The translations under genes were made by a program, and so were the position numbers. From assembly GCF_012985465.1 (NCBI RefSeq), contig NZ_JAAQWN010000010.1:1-64000 (forward strand): 64,000 nt of DNA, read 5' to 3'. A model generated the notes under the pieces. It did no database searches and was not told the origin of the DNA. It saw only the letters and a list, made by a program, of their open reading frames with translations. This DNA is from Pseudomonas sp. WS 5079. Lineage in GTDB: Bacteria > Pseudomonadota > Gammaproteobacteria > Pseudomonadales > Pseudomonadaceae. Positions within the stretch are counted from its first letter, which is position 1. Each line of letters starts with the position of its first letter. Of this stretch, positions 44,609 to 52,671 are shown in pieces.

Positions 44609-45227
44609 GGTGCTGCTCCTTTTGGGCAAGCGCTGCTGCGCGGTCGAGACGGTCAATTTCAGCCAGGATTAGGGCGCCCGCCTTGACCAGGTTTTGTCGT
44701 TGATCTGTGGGCTTCCAGATATCAGGTGTCCAAGGCCACAGCACGGGTGTGACCTGCGAGATGGCAGATAAGCGATCGACGATCTTTGCTTGGTAAAATG
44801 CCTCTTCGGCATAGCACGCAGCAGCCATGGCTAGAGATCCATCAGTGTTCTCGTCGTCATGTTCCGGGTAGAAACACTCAACTTGGATCTGACGAATGCG
44901 CTCTGCCAGAACACTTTGCAGCGAAGCTGGCGCCCCTTGGGCGTATTCCGTGGCAATGAAAGACGCCTGGTCAGCGGCTATTAGCCGGTAGATATCGCGA
45001 ATCACACTGTCATCTTCAATGGTGTCAACCTGGTCAACGATCCACGCTAGCAAGTGGTTGTTGATTTCAGGAGGCATAGCAGTACCTACCGAAACATTAC
45101 GTTGCTGGTTGATGTGCTCCAGCAGTACCGCCACATGCGTCATGGCCTCACCCCAAAACATAGTCGGGGAGTCATGCTCGACAGCATCACGCATGGCGGC
45201 GATTGCAATAGTCAGAGATTGGCTCAT
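44601..45227 (-). CDS. Conserved phage protein of unknown function
   Basis: The 208 residues end with a common phage pattern: LAERIRQIQVECFYPEHDD, LAMAAACYAEEAFYQAK, VLWPWTPDIWKPTDQRQNLV and KAGALILAEIDRLDRA. The pattern occurs in many phage proteins without known activity. ATG 45227 overlaps the preceding stop (ATGA) with GGAG upstream. Confidence 0.65.
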   Translation of the reverse strand: MSQSLTIAIAAMRDAVEHDSPTMFWGEAMTHVAVLLEHINQQRNVSVGTAMPPEINNHLLAWIVDQVDTIEDDSVIRDIYRLIAADQASFIATEYAQGAPASLQSVLAERIRQIQVECFYPEHDDENTDGSLAMAAACYAEEAFYQAKIVDRLSAISQVTPVLWPWTPDIWKPTDQRQNLVKAGALILAEIDRLDRAAALAQKEQHHV

Positions 45228-45547
45228 TGATCCTGCTCCTTCATCAACGTGTACCAAGCCACATCGACACCCCGTACCGACACGGTGTTTCGTGTAAAAC
45301 GCCCTGCAGGCGTGTAACGAATTCCACGTAGTTCGTGCCCAAAGCGCCTTAAGAACAGCTCCACACAGCCCTGCTCAATGAAGATTTTGTTGTCTTGCAG
45401 CACCAAATGCTTGATCCCGATACCAGCGTTGCGGATATCGCGGGTCAGTTCGTTGAAAGCTGAAAGCTTCACCGGGAACTCCTCAGCCAGAATGCTGACC
45501 GGGTGTGGCGCTATCACTTGCACACCTACCAAATAGAGAGCGGCCAT
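45224..45547 (-). CDS. Small phage protein of unknown function
   Basis: The 107 residues begin MAALYLVGVQVIAPHPVSIL and contain HLVLQDNKIFIEQGCVELFLRRFGHELRGIRYTPAGRFT, a mixed alpha/beta stretch. No family is recognised. It starts 1 bp after gene B and overlaps the next gene by 4 bp. Confidence 0.6.
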   Translation of the reverse strand: MAALYLVGVQVIAPHPVSILAEEFPVKLSAFNELTRDIRNAGIGIKHLVLQDNKIFIEQGCVELFLRRFGHELRGIRYTPAGRFTRNTVSVRGVDVAWYTLMKEQDQ

Positions 45548-45548
45548 C

Positions 45549-46730
45549 TCACACCCCCTTCACAACGTCAGCGTTGACGAGCGGCGCACCGATATCGGCT
45601 GCCATGTTGAGCGCAGCATTCACTAAGTTGCCGATGGCCAGCGGATAAAGCATTGACACTGTTTCCTCACGACCACCACGGCGACTTGGCTGGGAAAGAC
45701 GTGCAGCAATCGCCTCAATACCACTGTCATCGATCACCTCAGACAGCTGCTTTCCTGCACGGCTGAAGCGAAAGGTCAGAAACTCCTTGAGCAGATTGGC
45801 ACTGACTGGGGCCAGGGTGACGCGCTCGCAGCGTTGCACCACCTCACGGACATCGGCGTTGCGCTCACTCAGCTTCACGTCGAGTTCCGGTTGGCCGATC
45901 ATGATGATGCTGACCAGTTTGACAAAGCCAACCTCCAGTTCCAGGATGCGTTTGAGATGCTTCAAGGTCGGGATCGGCAGGCTGTGTGCTTCTTCTATTA
46001 CCAGACAGTGCCGGTAGCCCGCTGCGTGCGACTCCTTCAAAGCCTTGTGCAACTGCGCGAAACGGGCTTCAGGGCTGCTCTTGGGCTTCGCGAGGGGAGC
46101 GACCGCCGCCATCATGGACTCGGCAATGTGAGTGCTCTTCAGCGATTTGCCCTTGGTGTCGTTGTCTTCGGACGCCAACACATACGGCTCGATGATAATC
46201 ACGGGATCATTGGCATCCATGATTCGATTGATCAGGTCCCGGCGCAGAGTGCTTTTACCTGCACCCGATTCGCCCACGACCGCCAAGAACCCACCATGGC
46301 GTGCGGTCTGATACATGGTCTCGCGAACATAACGAATATCAGGACTGACCCACATGTCCTGGGCGTTCTGCAACTCCTCAAAGGGATCGCGAAACAGGCT
46401 GAAAGCCTTACGAGTTGATGGCTGTAACGTTTGTTTTGGCAGTAACATAGATTCGTCCTCCCCGGACGGCTCATTCACTTGGGCCGGATCTGCCGTGCTC
46501 GAACACGGCAGATCCACTTCTTCAAAGGCGTTGGCGATATCGGCATCGTTGGCGCCAGCCTCGGTCAGGAACACACGAATGCGCCCCTGCAATTCTTCGC
46601 AATCCAGACTGCGCGGCCACAGGCTGTGATTCAGTAACTGGGCTACAGCAGCGCAGCTGAGACTCAGCGACTCCGCCAGGGCCGACTGAGGTCGCCCTAC
46701 GCCTTGCAGTACATGCTTGAGCTTCAACAT
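45549..46730 (-). CDS. Transposition protein B, AAA+ ATPase (Mu B-like)
   Basis: The 393 residues have an N-terminal helix-turn-helix-like part (QSALAESLSLSCAAVAQLLN), Walker A GESGAGKSTLRRDL (about residue 150), Walker B HCLVIEEAHSLP and a sensor region IMIGQPELDVKLSERNADVR. MuB-type ATPases choose target DNA and activate the transposase. It starts one base inside the transposase stop with GGAGG 6 nt upstream. Confidence 0.92.
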   Translation of the reverse strand: MLKLKHVLQGVGRPQSALAESLSLSCAAVAQLLNHSLWPRSLDCEELQGRIRVFLTEAGANDADIANAFEEVDLPCSSTADPAQVNEPSGEDESMLLPKQTLQPSTRKAFSLFRDPFEELQNAQDMWVSPDIRYVRETMYQTARHGGFLAVVGESGAGKSTLRRDLINRIMDANDPVIIIEPYVLASEDNDTKGKSLKSTHIAESMMAAVAPLAKPKSSPEARFAQLHKALKESHAAGYRHCLVIEEAHSLPIPTLKHLKRILELEVGFVKLVSIIMIGQPELDVKLSERNADVREVVQRCERVTLAPVSANLLKEFLTFRFSRAGKQLSEVIDDSGIEAIAARLSQPSRRGGREETVSMLYPLAIGNLVNAALNMAADIGAPLVNADVVKGV

Positions 46731-48502
46731 CAGTTACCTCCAACCACAGCCACCAGGCTGAGTGGTTTGCGTACAACTTCGGCAGGTCGTTTCAGCTCGG
46801 TCTCGATAGAGTCCAGTTGTTCCTGGTCGATACCGTCCGGGTAGTGCTGCTGCAGCCAACTGAAGGTTTCAGCCGACCACATGTCAGGCATACGTGGACG
46901 CAACAGCTTCGCGGCCTCGACGTGCGTCAGCAGCGCGTGCTCGATAGTCGGTGCGTTGACGTTCAGCGATGTGCCACGACGCGGCAAGTAGGCCGGTAGC
47001 ACGGTATCGGTCACGTGTTTGTGCGGATCGATCAGGCCCCCGAACGGCACGGTTTTGGCCTTTCGGGCTGCTTCGGCGTCCGCCTGGTTTGTGGTGCCAG
47101 TGGCGAGCTGTTCCAACACCTTGCGCGAGAGCTGTGCAGGCGTTTCAGCATGACGCTTGTACTGTTCACCAATGATTGCGGAGGTTCCCGCAAAGCCGAA
47201 TTCGCCCTTTTCAATGCGCTCAACAACGTGGTACTGCTCGCGTCCGTCATCGCCCATCAACACCACGGTGGCGGAATCCTTGTCACGCCAGCAGTTACGA
47301 GTGATCAACAGCTTTTCGCCGACCATCACACTTGGTACCGAACTGACATCAAACTGCGCCCCCCGGAAAGAGACCTGCAGCAGATTGCTGACCTTGCGCT
47401 CTTCCGGTGTGCTGATTGCCAGCTCTCGACAGACCTCAATAGCTGGTGCCAAACGCAGCTGTTCGGAGGTGATCAGTTGCCACACACCAAACCGGGTGCG
47501 CCGAGTACGGGTATGGATAGAGGTGGCGTTGTAGTAACGCATCCACTGGCCTGCCCACGCATTGATCTGCTCCAAACTTTCGGCCGCCTGAAACTTCAAC
47601 GCGCTCTCAAACTCGCGCTCAACAATGTTGTGCGCCTGCTCAACTTGACCTTTAGCCCGTGCGTTGCCGACCTTGTTAATGATCAAGTCAATGGACATGG
47701 CACGGCACAGGTTGCGAAAGATCCCACTGGTCATGGCTGCACCAGGGTCAGTCATGAGCATCCATGGCACGCCGTGGAATGGGTCAGAGTCGTGGCGTTT
47801 CTGCATTGCATTGATCAATACATTGCACAGGTTCTCAGCGGACTCAGCACCCAGTACATACTCCAGGTACACGGTGCCGCTGGTGTGATCGGTGATGACG
47901 TAGCGCCACAAGCGTTGACGCTCGATCTTCTTCAGGTTGGCGGGCTTACCGTCATAGAACTCAGCCTTGTTCATCACCCGCGCACCGTCATCGGCGAGAT
48001 AGAACTGAGTTGAAATCGAGGCATCGACCTGCCACACATGGTTCGGGTGTTTACTGGCAAGTGATACTGCCGGGACATCGTGCAGTAACTGCTCGGGGTG
48101 CAGCTTGTAGCTGCGCAGAGCACGGCTGACTGCTCCGTTGCTCAACGGCTGAAAGACACCTGTGGCTTCATCGACACGACCGGCAAGAATCATGTTGTTG
48201 CTGCGCAGGCGCTCGACGGCCCGCTCAATAGTGGACAGCTGTTTGTTGTTGGCGCGGATCGACTCCAGCAAAACAGCTGATATCAGTTGGGCTTCTTCCA
48301 GGGGCAACGCACTGCACCCTGCATCACTGCGGCGTTTACGAGGCTTGGTCACTGAGACCTCCTTCAGCTTGCGCTGTAGGGTTTGGAGTGAGATGCCCAG
48401 CTCAGCGGCCCCGGCCTTATAGATGGCGGTACGCTGACCATGCGGGGCACTGGCTGCCTGTTGGGCAATCTGGGCCAAGAGCTGGGTCTGAACTGGGTTC
48501 AT
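46730..48502 (-). CDS. Transposase A, DDE integrase core (Mu-type)
   Basis: The 590 residues contain N-terminal DNA-binding helices (ELGISLQTLQRKLKEVS), the integrase core with the acidic triad in HVWQVDASISTQFYL (Asp), MLMTDPGAAMTSGIF (Asp) and ARAKGQVEQAHNIVEREFE (Glu), and a C-terminal Mu-type domain (LLQVSFRGAQFDVSSVPSVMVGEKLL). It cuts and joins the prophage ends for integration and replicative transposition. It is upstream of gene B. Confidence 0.95.
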   Translation of the reverse strand: MNPVQTQLLAQIAQQAASAPHGQRTAIYKAGAAELGISLQTLQRKLKEVSVTKPRKRRSDAGCSALPLEEAQLISAVLLESIRANNKQLSTIERAVERLRSNNMILAGRVDEATGVFQPLSNGAVSRALRSYKLHPEQLLHDVPAVSLASKHPNHVWQVDASISTQFYLADDGARVMNKAEFYDGKPANLKKIERQRLWRYVITDHTSGTVYLEYVLGAESAENLCNVLINAMQKRHDSDPFHGVPWMLMTDPGAAMTSGIFRNLCRAMSIDLIINKVGNARAKGQVEQAHNIVEREFESALKFQAAESLEQINAWAGQWMRYYNATSIHTRTRRTRFGVWQLITSEQLRLAPAIEVCRELAISTPEERKVSNLLQVSFRGAQFDVSSVPSVMVGEKLLITRNCWRDKDSATVVLMGDDGREQYHVVERIEKGEFGFAGTSAIIGEQYKRHAETPAQLSRKVLEQLATGTTNQADAEAARKAKTVPFGGLIDPHKHVTDTVLPAYLPRRGTSLNVNAPTIEHALLTHVEAAKLLRPRMPDMWSAETFSWLQQHYPDGIDQEQLDSIETELKRPAEVVRKPLSLVAVVGGN

Positions 48503-48504
48503 GT

Positions 48505-49449
48505 TCAGGCCTCTTCCGTGTTCATCCAGACCGGTGCGCTATTGACCAGGGAGGCTGGCAAATGGAACTCACTGCGCACCGTGGCCAGAGTGGTTTCCAG
48601 TTGCCGGATAAGGTCTGCTTGAAATTCACGATGATCCTGACCCGTTTCGTTGGCATGCTCTGCCATCAGCGTGAAGCCTTCACGTAACGAACCCATCACC
48701 TTTGATTCGATCTCGAAACTCAGAGCCGTCACTTCACTACGCAGATCTTTGATTACGTCATCAGGTGTCGCGGACTGGATGCGCTTACGGGCTTTCTCCA
48801 GCTCCATTTTGGTCTGGTCCAATTCGCCGGAGCGCTTCGCCATAACCTCACCCTGGGCCTCGTAGTCAGCATTAACGTCGTCGAGGCGCTGGGTCAGTTC
48901 GGTTTTTTCTTTGGCGTGTCTGGAGATGATTTCTTCAGCCAGATCAAGGAATGCGTCCTTATCACCGGCTTTGGCGACTTCGATCAGGGCGGCTTGTTCG
49001 TCTTCCGGCAGGCGACGGTATTTACGCAGATCACGATATCCGGCCCCAATTTGAGCTAGCTGTTGAAGAGCTTCTTCACCGAACACGTCAAGATTTTTTA
49101 GATCCTCGTCAACCTTACTAGCGCTGGTGCCAAGTGCTCGACAAAAACCATCAAAAGTCCCGACATCGGCAATTTCATTACCCTCCCTATCAAACCCCTT
49201 TTGCCCCGCAAGAGCCCGGTACATCTTGGTTTCCTTGATGCTCTTTAACTTTTGCAAACTCACGACGTCGGTAAATTTTGAGATTGCGCGACTCATCTGA
49301 ATTTGGCCGAGCATCTGATTCACCAGATCACGCTCTTCACTGTGTGAAGACTGCATCGTCGCCATCACATTCTGATTAGCTGTCAGCATCTCGCCGTTTA
49401 GGGCTGGTAGTTCAACAGCTTCAGCAACTAGGGTTTTGGTACGTGCCAT
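48505..49449 (-). CDS. Coiled-coil phage protein of unknown function
   Basis: The 314 residues contain a long predicted coiled coil (about 165-225: EEIISRHAKEKTELTQRLDD, GELDQTKMELEKARKRIQSA) and an earlier helical region (VVSLQKLKSIKETKMYRALAGQKGF). Placed directly before transposase A in the early operon, it may assist transposition or partition-like functions; this is inferred. No catalytic motif is seen. Confidence 0.7.
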   Translation of the reverse strand: MARTKTLVAEAVELPALNGEMLTANQNVMATMQSSHSEERDLVNQMLGQIQMSRAISKFTDVVSLQKLKSIKETKMYRALAGQKGFDREGNEIADVGTFDGFCRALGTSASKVDEDLKNLDVFGEEALQQLAQIGAGYRDLRKYRRLPEDEQAALIEVAKAGDKDAFLDLAEEIISRHAKEKTELTQRLDDVNADYEAQGEVMAKRSGELDQTKMELEKARKRIQSATPDDVIKDLRSEVTALSFEIESKVMGSLREGFTLMAEHANETGQDHREFQADLIRQLETTLATVRSEFHLPASLVNSAPVWMNTEEA

Positions 49450-49459
49450 GGTGTTCTCC

Positions 49460-49762
49460 TTAGTTCAACGAGCCAGCGGCGATACGCTGATTGATTTCCT
49501 GCATGCGGTGGGTCAAGCGCGACATGTGTTCGGCGTGGGCTTGTGCGATTTGCAGCAAGCCAATCGAGTGGGCAAAACGTCCGTTGTCTAGCTTCACGGC
49601 CAAGCCTTCCTCAATGAGGGTCTGCATAGCGCGAGTGATGTTGCTCGGGCTGTCCTTGGTGAGTTGAGCCAACTCGGTATTGCTGAGGCCGGTGACGGTG
49701 TGGCCTTTCAGTGCCTTGAGTACACGTAGTACACGGGCTGCAGAGGAGATGGGTTGAGTCAT
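49460..49762 (-). CDS. Winged-helix DNA-binding protein (IclR-type HTH)
   Basis: The 100 residues are essentially one winged helix: AARVLRVLKALKGHTVTGLS, NTELAQLTKDSPSNITRAMQ, TLIEEGLAVKLDNGRFAHSI. It resembles the DNA-binding half of IclR regulators without an effector domain. It is early in the leftward operon, where Mu has ner, so it may adjust early transcription. Confidence 0.8.
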   Translation of the reverse strand: MTQPISSAARVLRVLKALKGHTVTGLSNTELAQLTKDSPSNITRAMQTLIEEGLAVKLDNGRFAHSIGLLQIAQAHAEHMSRLTHRMQEINQRIAAGSLN

Positions 49763-49775
49763 GAGGGGGCTCCAG

Positions 49776-50027
49776 TTATGCAGCAGCTGAATGGGCGCTT
49801 GCGGGATTGGCCTTCAATCCCAAGGCAACAGCTGCGTGATGAGCCTCACCACGCAACCCTTTCAACCGACCCCGTAACAGGTCAACAACAGTCATCCGAT
49901 CAAAGCCCTGGGCTTGAGCCCAGTGCGCTTTGCAAATGCCATGGCTGACAAACCAGGCATTGGCACTTGTAGGGGTTTGTGGATACGGCAATGGCGCCGA
50001 GTCGAGTGCAGTTGTGGTGCCGTTCAT
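49776..50027 (-). CDS. BcepMu gp16-family putative DNA-binding protein
   Basis: The 83 residues contain ANAWFVSHGICKAHWAQAQG, FDRMTVVDLLRGRLKGLRGE and AHHAAVALGLK, which match the phage-associated BcepMu gp16 family, a short helix-turn-helix-like protein. It is the first gene of the leftward early operon, directly facing the repressor, and is a likely early regulator or Ner counterpart. Confidence 0.8.
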   Translation of the reverse strand: MNGTTTALDSAPLPYPQTPTSANAWFVSHGICKAHWAQAQGFDRMTVVDLLRGRLKGLRGEAHHAAVALGLKANPASAHSAAA

Positions 50028-50079
50028 GGCGCCCCCCTGTGTGGTAGATTGTGACTATAAGTGGTGGTGCGTGGTCATT

Positions 50080-50101
50080 ATGGTTCAGGATCTTGAACCA
50101 T
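50080..50101. promoter_or_regulatory. Candidate prophage repressor operator
   Basis: ATGGTTCA-ggatct-TGAACCAT, perfect 8-bp arms, lies in the 89-bp gap between the divergent early operon and the repressor gene. Several GTGGT words precede it (50052-50075). It is the best operator candidate for the lysis-lysogeny switch. Confidence 0.65.
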
Positions 50102-50116
50102 GCAAGGGGATTTGTG

Positions 50117-50536
50117 GTGCAGAGAATTAATCTTGGCGCGAGACTCGTTGAAGAACGGAAACGCCTACGAATGAATCAGACGGACTTCGGACGCCTTGGG
50201 GCTGTCTCCAAGGGGTCTCAGATTCTTTATGAAAAAGGCGATGGTTCTCCGACCGCTGACTATCTATCCGCCATTGCTCTATCGGGAGTGGATGTTCAGT
50301 ACGTGCTGACCGGGGTGCGGTCTTCCGTAGCACTCACGCCAGAGGAGCGTTTGTTAATCGAACGCTTTCGAGAAAGTGAGAAAGAGCTGAGAGATGCAGC
50401 GCTCCGAGTTCTTCTCGGTGGAGTTCCTACCGAGACGGTTAGCCATACATTTAACGACGTCGGTCAGTACATCCACGGATCTGTGAATCAGGCTGGGCTT
50501 ACACTCAATGTCGGTGGTAGCAAGAGGAAAAAATAG
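50117..50536 (+). CDS. Prophage repressor, XRE-type HTH with C-terminal Gly/Asn motif
   Basis: The 139 residues have an N-terminal XRE helix-turn-helix (about 7-65: LGARLVEERKRLRMNQTDFG, RLGAVSKGSQILYEKGDGSP, TADYLSAIALSGVDVQYVLTG), a helical linker and a C-terminal Gly/Asn-rich motif VGQYIHGSVNQAGLTLNV. The GTG at 50117 follows AGGGGA by 6 nt. The gene is divergent from the early operon, the position of a c-type repressor. The C-terminal motif recurs in the next protein. Confidence 0.82.
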   Translation: MQRINLGARLVEERKRLRMNQTDFGRLGAVSKGSQILYEKGDGSPTADYLSAIALSGVDVQYVLTGVRSSVALTPEERLLIERFRESEKELRDAALRVLLGGVPTETVSHTFNDVGQYIHGSVNQAGLTLNVGGSKRKK

Positions 50537-50538
50537 TT

Positions 50539-51138
50539 ATGGGACAGGAATTCCAAGGAGGTGTGGGCCAAGTAGCCGAAGGCGATATCAATAACTACGG
50601 TATCAATATTAATCTTTCGGAAAAGTCTGAGTTCCGAGGGCTAGTAACAGCCCAGCGTAAGGAGCTGCATGACTTACGCGCTAAGTGTGAGGAGTTGGGC
50701 GACGATCCGCGAGATGTATGGCGCACAGTCCATGCGCAGTTAGGGGTGTGCTCCATCAGCGAAATTACTGCTGAGCAGTTTCATGAAGCTCGTGCCGTGA
50801 TAAATAGCCGCCTAGAGCAGTTGCAGGAAGAGGCCGACAAACGCCGGCTCATAGGAAAAGTTCTCCGAGGCGCAACAGAAAAAGACGCGCGACAAGAGAT
50901 GTTGAACTTCTGCGACCTGAACTTTGGGCGCACGCAGCTTAACAACCTAAAACGTAATGAATTACAACGAGTTCTAGAGTTTGTTCAGCAGGTTGAAGTC
51001 GCCCCACAACCGACGTCAGAAAACTCTATGGAGCGGGCAGCAGAACCCTTGCCACTTCGTGAGTTCTTGCTCATGTACAAAATGAATGCAGCGGGCCTTT
51101 TTTTGTTCGGGATCTTCGTCGGACGGTTTTGGTTTTAG
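50539..51138 (+). CDS. Membrane-anchored protein with N-terminal Gly/Asn motif
   Basis: The 199 residues begin with VGQVAEGDINNYGININL (residues 9-26), which parallels the C-terminus of the repressor. A helical cytoplasmic part follows (QRKELHDLRAKCEELGDDPR; ITAEQFHEARAVINSRLEQL), then one C-terminal membrane segment (MNAAGLFLFGIFVGRFWF). It starts 2 bp after the repressor stop. The layout suggests that it binds the repressor at the membrane, or acts as an immunity or exclusion protein; both are inference. Confidence 0.75.
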   Translation: MGQEFQGGVGQVAEGDINNYGININLSEKSEFRGLVTAQRKELHDLRAKCEELGDDPRDVWRTVHAQLGVCSISEITAEQFHEARAVINSRLEQLQEEADKRRLIGKVLRGATEKDARQEMLNFCDLNFGRTQLNNLKRNELQRVLEFVQQVEVAPQPTSENSMERAAEPLPLREFLLMYKMNAAGLFLFGIFVGRFWF

Positions 51139-51158
51139 TTCTTACAAGGAGTTAGCGC

Positions 51159-51830
51159 GTGACAAAAGTGAAACGTAGAGCCTGGAAAGATATGCGAACT
51201 CGCGAAAAGGTCGGGATGGTGTCCTTTTGGATACTGATTATCTTAGTGGGATACTGGCTAATCGTGGCTGGCTCGTCACGTAAACCACCTACCGAAAGCT
51301 CAACACTTGAACCTGTGGCAGCTGCTGCCACCTTCACCAGCGCGAGCGAGCAAGCCCTACAGAGCGCGACTCAATACGTTGCAGACCTGGACAAGGCAAT
51401 GGCAGATAGCGCCGCCATCCTGAAGCAGGGCCAGTTGCAGGAGCTTGGCGCTCAGAGTCGCGCATTCAACGCGCTGGCTGATGCTGGTCAAGCCAAGTTC
51501 GGCAAATCTGTCTTTGAGCCCCTTGGGCAATGCTTCTCTGCTGGCATCTACGCCAGATCCTGGTGGCAGTCTCAGGTCAGTGCTGCGAGCAATGGCGGGG
51601 TTGAGACGATTCCCAGCTCAATCAAAGATGCCTTGAACTCGTACCAGGCAGCGCGTGACCAGTGCCTAAAATCTGCTGACCCTGTTGCGGTTGCCAAGGC
51701 TGACGCCGAACAGGATGCGGAGCTGAGAAAGAAATTTGGCGGTGGCAAAGAGTGTTTGAAGGTGTACACCGTGGACGCTGCCACCAAAGAACTGTCCGAA
51801 AAACCACGCCCTGCGCACTGCACAAACTGA
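51159..51830 (+). CDS. Membrane-anchored periplasmic protein of unknown function
   Basis: The 223 residues have one N-terminal membrane helix after a basic start (MVSFWILIILVGYWLIVAGS, about 20-39), then an Ala/Gln-rich periplasmic domain with Cys residues at QCFSAG, DQCLKS, KECLKV and HCTN that could form disulfides. The GTG start has AAGGAG 7 nt upstream. No family is recognised; the place between repressor and lysis genes suggests a lysogenic conversion or exclusion function. Confidence 0.68.
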   Translation: MTKVKRRAWKDMRTREKVGMVSFWILIILVGYWLIVAGSSRKPPTESSTLEPVAAAATFTSASEQALQSATQYVADLDKAMADSAAILKQGQLQELGAQSRAFNALADAGQAKFGKSVFEPLGQCFSAGIYARSWWQSQVSAASNGGVETIPSSIKDALNSYQAARDQCLKSADPVAVAKADAEQDAELRKKFGGGKECLKVYTVDAATKELSEKPRPAHCTN

Positions 51831-51866
51831 CTCTCGGCCCATACCAATAACTAAAGGAGTTACTCA

Positions 51867-52058
51867 GTGTCAAAAGACGACAAAGTTAAACCTCGCGAGA
51901 AAAGTGAAAGCGGTCGCGACCGGGCTACCAACTCTGAAGAGCGCGGAAAACAGAGCATCGACTATAGTGAAGGTCCAGGACGCAACGTAGTGTATGACTC
52001 ACTCAAACCACCACCACGCCCAGATGGAGGAAACGGAAATGGGGGAAGTAAGCACTGA
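51867..52058 (+). CDS. Small charged phage protein of unknown function
   Basis: The 63 residues are highly charged and low in complexity (KDDKVKPREKSESGRDRATN; PPPRPDGGNGNGGSKH). A GTG start with AAAGGAG 7 nt upstream supports translation. Probably disordered; no function proposed. Its end overlaps the next gene by 20 bp. Confidence 0.55.
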   Translation: MSKDDKVKPREKSESGRDRATNSEERGKQSIDYSEGPGRNVVYDSLKPPPRPDGGNGNGGSKH

Positions 52059-52566
52059 TTTGGCGGATCGATGGCATGCCATGTTGTTTGGCATCCGCCG
52101 ATCCATCCGATACCACCAGCGTCGTCGGGCATTTTTCGACCGCCTGGACCAGTTCTCCAACATGCTTTCGGTAATCTTCGGGTCAGCGGCGATTTACGGC
52201 ATCCTTGAAAAGAACGCATTAGGGGTCGCACTGGCGGCTTCCGCCCTGGTCACAGTACTGGCGTCGATCAACCTGGTCATTGGCAGCGCGCAGCGTGCTC
52301 GCGCACATGCCGACTTTATGCGTCGTTACGTTGAACTGGAAAAGCTGATGCTGCAGCCTCAGTCTGAAGAATGCTTGTTGAGCGTGACTCAATCCAGACT
52401 CAGCATTGAGGCCGAAGAGCCGCCGGTATTGCATGTGCTCAACTGCATTTGCCATAACGAGACCATGCGAGCGATGGGCTACAAAAAAGAAGAACTGGCT
52501 AAGGTCGGCTGGTTCCAACGCTTGGTTTCCCAGCTCTTCGACTTCCGCGAAAGCGCGATTCACTAA
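52039..52566 (+). CDS. SLATT-like two-TM membrane protein
   Basis: The 175 residues carry two close membrane helices (about 39-57 MLSVIFGSAAIYGI and 60-82 LGVALAASALVTVLASINLVIG) followed by AQRARAHADFMRRYVELEKL, the arrangement of SLATT-type 2TM effectors, which are predicted pore formers in bacterial conflict systems. ATG 52039 follows GGAGG; ATGs further upstream are in frame. No nucleotide-sensing partner (SMODS, SLOG) is seen nearby. A role in superinfection exclusion is possible; the family match is by eye. Confidence 0.6.
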   Translation: MGEVSTDLADRWHAMLFGIRRSIRYHQRRRAFFDRLDQFSNMLSVIFGSAAIYGILEKNALGVALAASALVTVLASINLVIGSAQRARAHADFMRRYVELEKLMLQPQSEECLLSVTQSRLSIEAEEPPVLHVLNCICHNETMRAMGYKKEELAKVGWFQRLVSQLFDFRESAIH

Positions 52567-52570
52567 TCTC

Positions 52571-52586
52571 TTTAATCCCGATTAAA
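52571..52586. promoter_or_regulatory. Palindromic late-operon element, copy 1 (before lysis genes)
   Basis: TTTAATC-CC-GATTAAA, perfect 7-bp arms, inside a 24-bp block (52569-52592) identical at 23 of 24 positions to 60141-60164. It lies 86 bp before the muramidase-like gene. It could bind the Mor/C-type activator. Confidence 0.65.
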
Positions 52587-52595
52587 AGTCCTCCG

Positions 52596-52631
52596 AACAC
52601 ACACCGCCGATGATGGCGGTGTGTGTTTTTT
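52596..52631 (+). terminator. Intrinsic terminator before the lysis operon
   Basis: AACACACACCGCC-gatgat-GGCGGTGTGTGTT, 13-bp perfect stem, followed by TTTT. It ends the lysogenic-side transcript, so lysis genes need their own start or an antitermination mechanism. Confidence 0.9.
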
Positions 52632-52671
52632 GGCGCCCTCAAAAGGGAGGCGCCGTTACTGGAGGCGTCCG

